A stretch of DNA of 25,076 nt. Origin: Rhizophagus sp. LPA8_4_AMF. Lineage: Eukaryota; Glomeromycota; Glomeromycetes; Glomerales; Glomeraceae. Every line of letters starts with the position of its first letter. The stretch's first letter is position 1. Both the position numbers and the translations under genes were made by a program. The notes below the pieces were generated by a model. It saw only the letters and a list, made by a program, of their open reading frames with translations, was not told where the DNA came from and made no database searches. The stretch covers positions 1 to 25,076 of the forward strand of contig JADRCO010000878.1 of the NCBI GenBank assembly GCA_021464525.1, written 5' to 3'. This document shows, in pieces, positions 20,478 to 25,076 of this stretch.

Positions 20478-20600
20478 AAGTCCGAAGTGCAGTTATCATT
20501 GCGCATCATCACGTGCCGGACGGACAACGGGACATTTGTGAAACCGATACGAATAGTATATAGTCCTTCGTTACACTTCGGACTAATAATGCGCAATCCA
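20478..20600. repeat. Crossed inverted motifs, GC-richer patch
   Basis: AGTCCGAAGTG (20479-20489) and ATTGCGCAT (20498-20506) recur as reverse complements CACTTCGGACT (20574-20584) and ATGCGCAAT (20589-20597). The order is A B ... A' B', not A B ... B' A'. The interior (20510-20570) is GC-richer than its surroundings. It may be remnants of a rearranged inverted-repeat element. Short ORFs on both strands here show no domain. Confidence 0.5.
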
Positions 20601-20715
20601 AAAAATTTTAATAATCTAGATGACCGAGCTATACAAACTAATTTCAAGTATTATCCATCACATTACAGGTATCTAGTGTTACAAATGTTATATGTACACA
20701 CGCTTAAATGATTTG

Positions 20716-20760
20716 GATCAACAAGCTACAGTAGGAAAAATATTAAGTTGATCGTTCACA
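20716..20760 (+). promoter_or_regulatory. Core promoter of copy 6
   Basis: GATCAACAAGCTACAG (20716-20731), TATTAAG (20741-20747) and TTGATCGTTCACA (20748-20760) match the boxes upstream of copies 2 and 3. The CGTTCACA box ends 44 bp before the ATG at 20805. Confidence 0.5.
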
Positions 20761-20804
20761 AAAAAAAATTGTCTAATTTCTTTTCTTTTTAAATTTAAAT
20801 CATC

Positions 20805-22279
20805 ATGAACGATAATAAACTTTTACTAAAATTATCATATAATTTACTTGAAATTTTAAATGATGATGAATACTATGATGTTACTATTGAAGTTGGAAAT
20901 GATCCTTATATAAAGATATTCCGTGCTCATAAGGTTATCTTACATTATCGTTCCACGTATTTACGAAGAATTTTGTCAACCAATGAAAAGAAAAATGATG
21001 GAACTTTGGTAAATATAAAATTACCAAATATGTTACCTGAAATTTTTCAAATAATATTAAGGTAAAAAAGATAGGATGTTAAGAATTAAATTTAAATTAC
21101 AAAATGGTTATATGATAAATTATTTTAAATTTACGCTTTTTAATTAGATATATTTATAGTGGAAGAATTTCTTTGGAAGAATATGATACTTCGGATATAA
21201 TTAAAACCTTGGTTGCTGGGAGTGAACTTGGTCTTCAAGAACTAATCGATTATTTACAATCATTCTTGATTAAAACTAAGGCAAATTGGATGGAGCAAAA
21301 TTTTGATTTGATATATCAAACTTGCTTTGAGAACGATTCTTTCTTGGAACTTCAAAAGTTTTGTACTAATTTAACCTCCAAAGAGCCAGATAAGATATTC
21401 AAATCTCTAAATTTTACTTCAATTTCAGAAAAACTTTTGATCACAATTATTCAAAGTGATAATCTTCAAATGGATGAAATTCAAGTATGGAAACATGTGC
21501 TTAAATGGGGACTTGCTCAAAATCTAGAACTTCCTTCTGATCCCGCAAATTTTTCAAAAGAAGATTTCAATACTTTGAAAAATAGTTTACAACATTATAT
21601 TCCATTTATTAGATTCTATAATTTAACTTCTGATGAATTTTCAAACGAAATATTACCTTATAAAAAAGTTTTGCCAAAAGAATTATATAAAAATTTATTA
21701 AAATATTTTTTGGATTCTAACAACCAATCAATCAAAAAATCAAAATCTCGTATGTCTATTAAGGAAATTAATATTGATTCCAAAATCATTACAATTCGAC
21801 ATACTGAATTAATCTCGAAATGGATCGATAGATTAAAAATTACGGATGAGATAAAAAATGCGTACAAATTCCAATTGTTATTTCGTGCATCTCGTGATGG
21901 ATTTACACGTGAAAAATTTCATGAAATCTGTGATAATCAGTCTAATACTATAACAATTGTTAAAGTGAAAGATAGTACTGAAATTCTTGGAGGATATAAT
22001 CCAATTGAATGGAGTTCTGATAAATCTTGCGGGACTACTAGAGATAGTTTTATATTCTCTTTTAAGGATAATCATAATATTGAAAATTATATTTTAAGTC
22101 GTGTAAAACAAGAAGAATTTGCAATACTCAGATTTCCTTCTTATGGTCCAGCATTTAGTGACCTTAATGTATTTGGAGTCTATGGCGAATGTTTTAATAG
22201 TGATTACGAGAAACTAATTAGAGAATCTACTGGTGAATTTTTTGTAGAGGAATATGAAGTATTTCAAATTATAGGATAA
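20805..22279 (+). CDS. BTB-BACK-TLDc protein, copy 6
   Basis: Proposed CDS is join(20805..21061,21148..22279), 462 aa, the shortest intact copy. The intron 21062-21147 (86 bp) has GTAAAA and TTAG ends and splits Arg-86 in phase 2. The N-terminus is MNDNKLLLKLS, as in truncated copy 1 (MNDNKLLSK). BTB lies at about 15-125; the BACK-like region (about 130-240) has SLQHYIPFIRFYNLTSDEF and PKELYKNLLKYF, close to copy 3. TLDc lies at about 295-461 (RASRDGFTREKFHEICDN, LGGYNPIEW, DSFIFSFKDN, EEYEVFQII). The loop after LGGYNPIEW is shortened (SSDKSCGTT), and the loop after FGPAF-type residues (YGPAFSDLNVFGVYGEC) lacks two residues. The frame is intact throughout. Role as for copy 2, by family. Confidence 0.88.
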
Positions 22280-22860
22280 ATACCATTATGGCGTCGATTT
22301 CAGTTTTTTAATTTAATGTATTATATTTTGTGTTGAAAATTTCGAGTATCGTAAAAATTATAGTTGAAGAAATTTGAGGATTTATAAGTATTTATGCGTG
22401 CAAAAAATAATATGAAGAAATTAACACATAAACAGAATTTTTTATTCCTAAGGAAACATACTTTAGTAACCTAAATTAAATGTTAACTTATCATATTCAA
22501 TTACCTCCTGATGAACAACGATTTTTTATATTTTTACAGTTTATGATCCTTTTCGTGAACGTCATTGCTTAAATTCAAAATTTGCGCATTTTCATTTTCT
22601 TCTAGATTTGATATTACGAAAGAAGCATTCATAATAATTATATTGCGGAAAAAATTTTCCAAATTTTCCTCCAATTAATCGGGTTAATTTAATAATACAT
22701 GCAAAATCTACATTTCCTTATATGATTTAGTCAATGAAGTTGTGATGTAAATAACTTAATTAAGTACAGTACATGGTCATCATTAATTGCTACATCATCA
22801 TTTTTTTTGATGGAAAACATAATGAAAAAATGCAAATTTTTTAATACAGTAATGCTTCAA
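22280..22860. other. Intergenic, no gene seen
   Basis: This is the 3' flank of copy 6, AT-rich, with no gene, hairpin or repeat that stands out. Confidence 0.4.
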
Positions 22861-22960
22861 TCTGTGTACGATTTGTTTGGATCGATCCGAATTAAACTAA
22901 AAAACTGGATGAAAATCCGCGATTTTTGAACCGGACTTTGTCGGATTCATCAGTATCGTC
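22861..22960. repeat. Foreign-looking segment at a gene breakpoint
   Basis: GGATCGATCC (22879-22888) is a 10-bp palindrome. GATGAAAATCCG (about 22909) and CGGATTCATC (22942-22951) form an imperfect inverted pair. The segment is GC-richer than its surroundings and directly abuts the partial exon 1 of copy 7 at 22961. It is probably part of a repeat that inserted or recombined there; the class is unknown. Confidence 0.4.
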
Positions 22961-24215
22961 AAATTTTTCAAATAATCTTAAGGTAAAAAAAAAAAAGAAA
23001 ATAAGAATTAAAGTTAAAATACAAAAGTATTATATAATAAAATATTAAATTAACGTTTTTTATTTTAGGTATATTTATAGTAGAAAAATTTCTTTGAATG
23101 AAATATGATATTTCAGATATAATTAATATCTTGGTTGCTGGAAATGAACTTGGCCTACAGGAATTAAACACTTATATACAATCCTTTTTGGTTAAAACTA
23201 AAAGCAAATTGGATGGAACAAAATTTTAATTTGATATATCAAACGTGTCTTGAGAACGATTCTTTCTTTGAACTTCAAAAATTTTGTACTAATTTAATAA
23301 CTAAAAAGCCAGATAATATATTCAAATCTTTAAATTTTTCTTCAATTCCAGAAAATCTTTTGGTCTCACTTATTCAAAGTGATAATCTTCAAATGAGCGA
23401 AATACAAGTATGGGAACACATGCTTAAATGGGGACTTGCTCAAAAATTCAGAATTTCCTTCTGATCTTAGATTTTTCAAAAAAAGATTTCAAAACTTTTA
23501 AAAAATAATATTTGCCAATGTATTCCATTTATAAAATTTCATAATTTAACTTCACGAGAATTTTCTGACAAAGTATTACCTTACAGAAAGATTTTACCAA
23601 TTGAATTATTATATGATGATTTATTAAAATATTTTTTGAATCTTGACAGCCAACAATTAAAGATTCAAAACCTTATACGACTGCTAAGGAAATTAATATT
23701 GATTCCAAAATCATTGCAATTCAACATGCTGAATTAATCTTAAAATGGATCAATAGATTAGAAATTACAGATGAGATAGAAAATACAAATAAATTTAAAT
23801 TGTTACTTCGTGGGTCTCGTGATGGATTTGAACCTTCGAAATTTCATGAAATTTGTGATGTACTACAACGATTATTAAAGTGGAAGATAGTAATGATATT
23901 CTTGGAGGATATAATCCAATTGCATGGGAATCTGGTGAATACAATGAAATTTGTGAAGAAGCTTATAAATCTACTAAGGATAGTTTTATATTCTCTTTTA
24001 AGAACTGTGATAATAATGAAAGTTATATTTTAAGTCGTGTAGTAAATGATGAATTTGCCTTACTTAACCATCATAATTTTGGACCATCGTTTGGTATTGA
24101 CCTTGGTTTATTTGGAAACTCTGGCAATTGTTATAACGATGATTACGAAAAACAAATCAGAGAAACTTTTGGTAAATTTTCTGTGGAAGTATATGAAATA
24201 TTTCAAATTATATGA
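22961..24215 (+). pseudogene. BTB-BACK-TLDc pseudogene, copy 7
   Basis: Only the last 22 bp of exon 1 remain (22961-22982), followed by the intron (22983-23068, GT...AG) and most of exon 2 from 23069. No start codon or promoter is present. Exon 2 carries an extra A near 23102 (GAAATATGAT), an extra A near 23202 (ACTAAAAGC), a shift near 23449 and neighbouring indels to 23500, and a deletion of about 19 bp near 23860. Long stretches remain readable: 23213-23464 (WMEQNF-type start, NFSSIPENLLVSL), 23800-23860 (RGSRDGFEPSKFHEICD) and 23880-24215 (ILGGYNPIAWESGEYNEIC, DSFIFSFKNCD, VEVYEIFQII). The BACK and early TLDc parts are closest to copy 2. It is a dead copy. Confidence 0.9.
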
Positions 24216-24402
24216 TAAACATCATTTAGATTTATATATTTATTTTTTTTTTTGAATATATTTATATTTAGTAGTAACAATGCAAGATAAATTTTTTGAA
24301 CTATCTACATAAATAATTTTACGATAGCGCAAAGTGATCTTTATGATTATTATTATCCGATATTATTAGCACAGAAGTGATATTATCAAAAATCAGATCA
24401 TT

Positions 24403-24612
24403 ATGTTTCACGAGTTGACATTTAAATTATATAAATTTATAAACAAAAACATTTTTTCACATAAAAATGATTGTAGTCATATTTCCACAATATTCGATAT
24501 GGATTTTCATATTTCAAATTTCTCTTTTCCTATTAGGCTTTGGCTTAAATCGAGTTATTTTACCTATGATTGCCAAATTAGAGACATTGAAAATCATGGT
24601 TTTCCAAAGTAA
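24403..24612 (+). other. Possible 69-aa hypothetical ORF
   Basis: An ATG-initiated frame (MFHELTFKLYKF) runs to TAA at 24610-24612. Its second half (SFPIRLWLKSSYFTYDCQIR) is varied enough to be coding. There is no domain, signal or membrane segment. It could be a gene fragment or chance; the following DNA carries another fragment. Confidence 0.3.
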
Positions 24613-24704
24613 TGTGTGTTTATTTTTTTCTTTTATTTATATATAAAAAAAAATTTTTTTCGATCAAATATTTTGGCTTATTAAGATATTAATCATATTA
24701 TTAT

Positions 24705-24915
24705 GCTAATGTCGATAAGACTCTTGAAGATTTAAAAAGATTGATTAACAGTGATGAATGGGACGAAGCTACATTTCCAGAAATGAAGAAAAAATTACTT
24801 GAACAAGTTGGTATTTTAGATAATGCTGATACAATTGAAGATTGATAAAATTGACGCGACTATACAACAATTATTAAAGAAATACAAGATTTAAAAGAAA
24901 ACAAAAATCAAAATT
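24705..24915 (+). pseudogene. Coding remnant, charged helical protein
   Basis: The frame at 24705-24845 reads KTLEDLKRLINSDEWDEATF then PEMKKKLLEQVGILDNADTI to a TGA. A second frame, about 24862-24916, reads TTIIKEIQDLKENKNQN to TAA. The sequence is strongly amphipathic, Lys/Glu/Leu-rich and clearly protein-like, but I see no proper start. An in-frame ATG would have to come from an upstream exon, so a terminal exon of a gene is an alternative to a remnant. The family is unknown. Confidence 0.45.
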
Positions 24916-25076
24916 AAATCTGTCTGATATTTGATATTTTAGTTTGATCACTAGATTATTGAATATTAAACTTTATATAGTTATCTAGTTTGTAATACAA
25001 TATATGTGGTTTCGTAAATTGACATATCAGCTGATAGTCGAAATTGGATCAAATTTTAAGACCCTTAATCATAATA
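24916..25076. other. Window end, no gene seen
   Basis: AT-rich sequence without recognisable features. Confidence 0.4.

Noticed and set aside
1-25076. CRISPR array, bacterial operon or prophage
   Set aside because: No regular short direct repeats with unique spacers, no Shine-Dalgarno pattern, and genes are intron-bearing eukaryotic families.

Overview
The window looks like nuclear DNA of an arbuscular mycorrhizal fungus, with Rhizophagus or a close Glomeromycotina relative the best guess. The DNA is very AT-rich (about three quarters A+T by eye). Genes carry short GT-AG introns. The dominant family joins BTB, BACK-like and TLDc domains, a combination strongly expanded in Rhizophagus. A broken F-box-like gene on the minus strand carries a C-terminal block (SFFDN, stop, KDRHPMLLQ) that I associate with the same lineage. 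The organism call rests on recalled family features, not on a search.

Layout: seven copies of one BTB-BACK-TLDc gene lie head to tail on the plus strand. Four look intact, each with a 257 or 260 bp first exon, one 69-86 bp phase-2 intron and a long second exon: 1624-3094, 4998-6499, 15747-17258 and 20805-22279 (465, 471, 480 and 462 aa). Three are incomplete. The copy at 357-674 keeps only exon 1. The copy at 7789-9104 is full length but riddled with deletions and frameshifts. The copy at 22961-24215 lacks nearly all of exon 1 and has several frameshifts. Six copies share a short upstream box ending in (C/T)GTTCAC or a close variant, with a TATA-like stretch in most.

The DNA between copies holds repeats and gene debris: a 121 bp direct repeat and an older imperfect duplication (3760-4655); a 230 bp hAT-like MITE inserted into the promoter of the broken copy at 7789; a 122 bp near-perfect palindrome at 9437-9558; a 301 bp MITE-like element at 14517-14817; a diverged repeat present in opposite orientations near 10.1 and 19.4 kb; an F-box-like pseudogene (minus, 17703-18470); and a frameshifted leucine-rich-repeat-like gene remnant (plus, 13000-13428). 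The only other convincing intact ORF is a 178-aa Asn/Gln-rich protein on the minus strand (11624-12160).

Biology: BTB domains dimerise and often recruit Cul3 ubiquitin ligase; TLDc domains are linked to V-ATPase regulation and oxidative-stress resistance. The copies share a nearly constant BTB exon and differ most in two loops of the TLDc domain. The pattern suggests a birth-and-death family with ectopic recombination and a constant-scaffold, variable-output design. That functional reading is inference.
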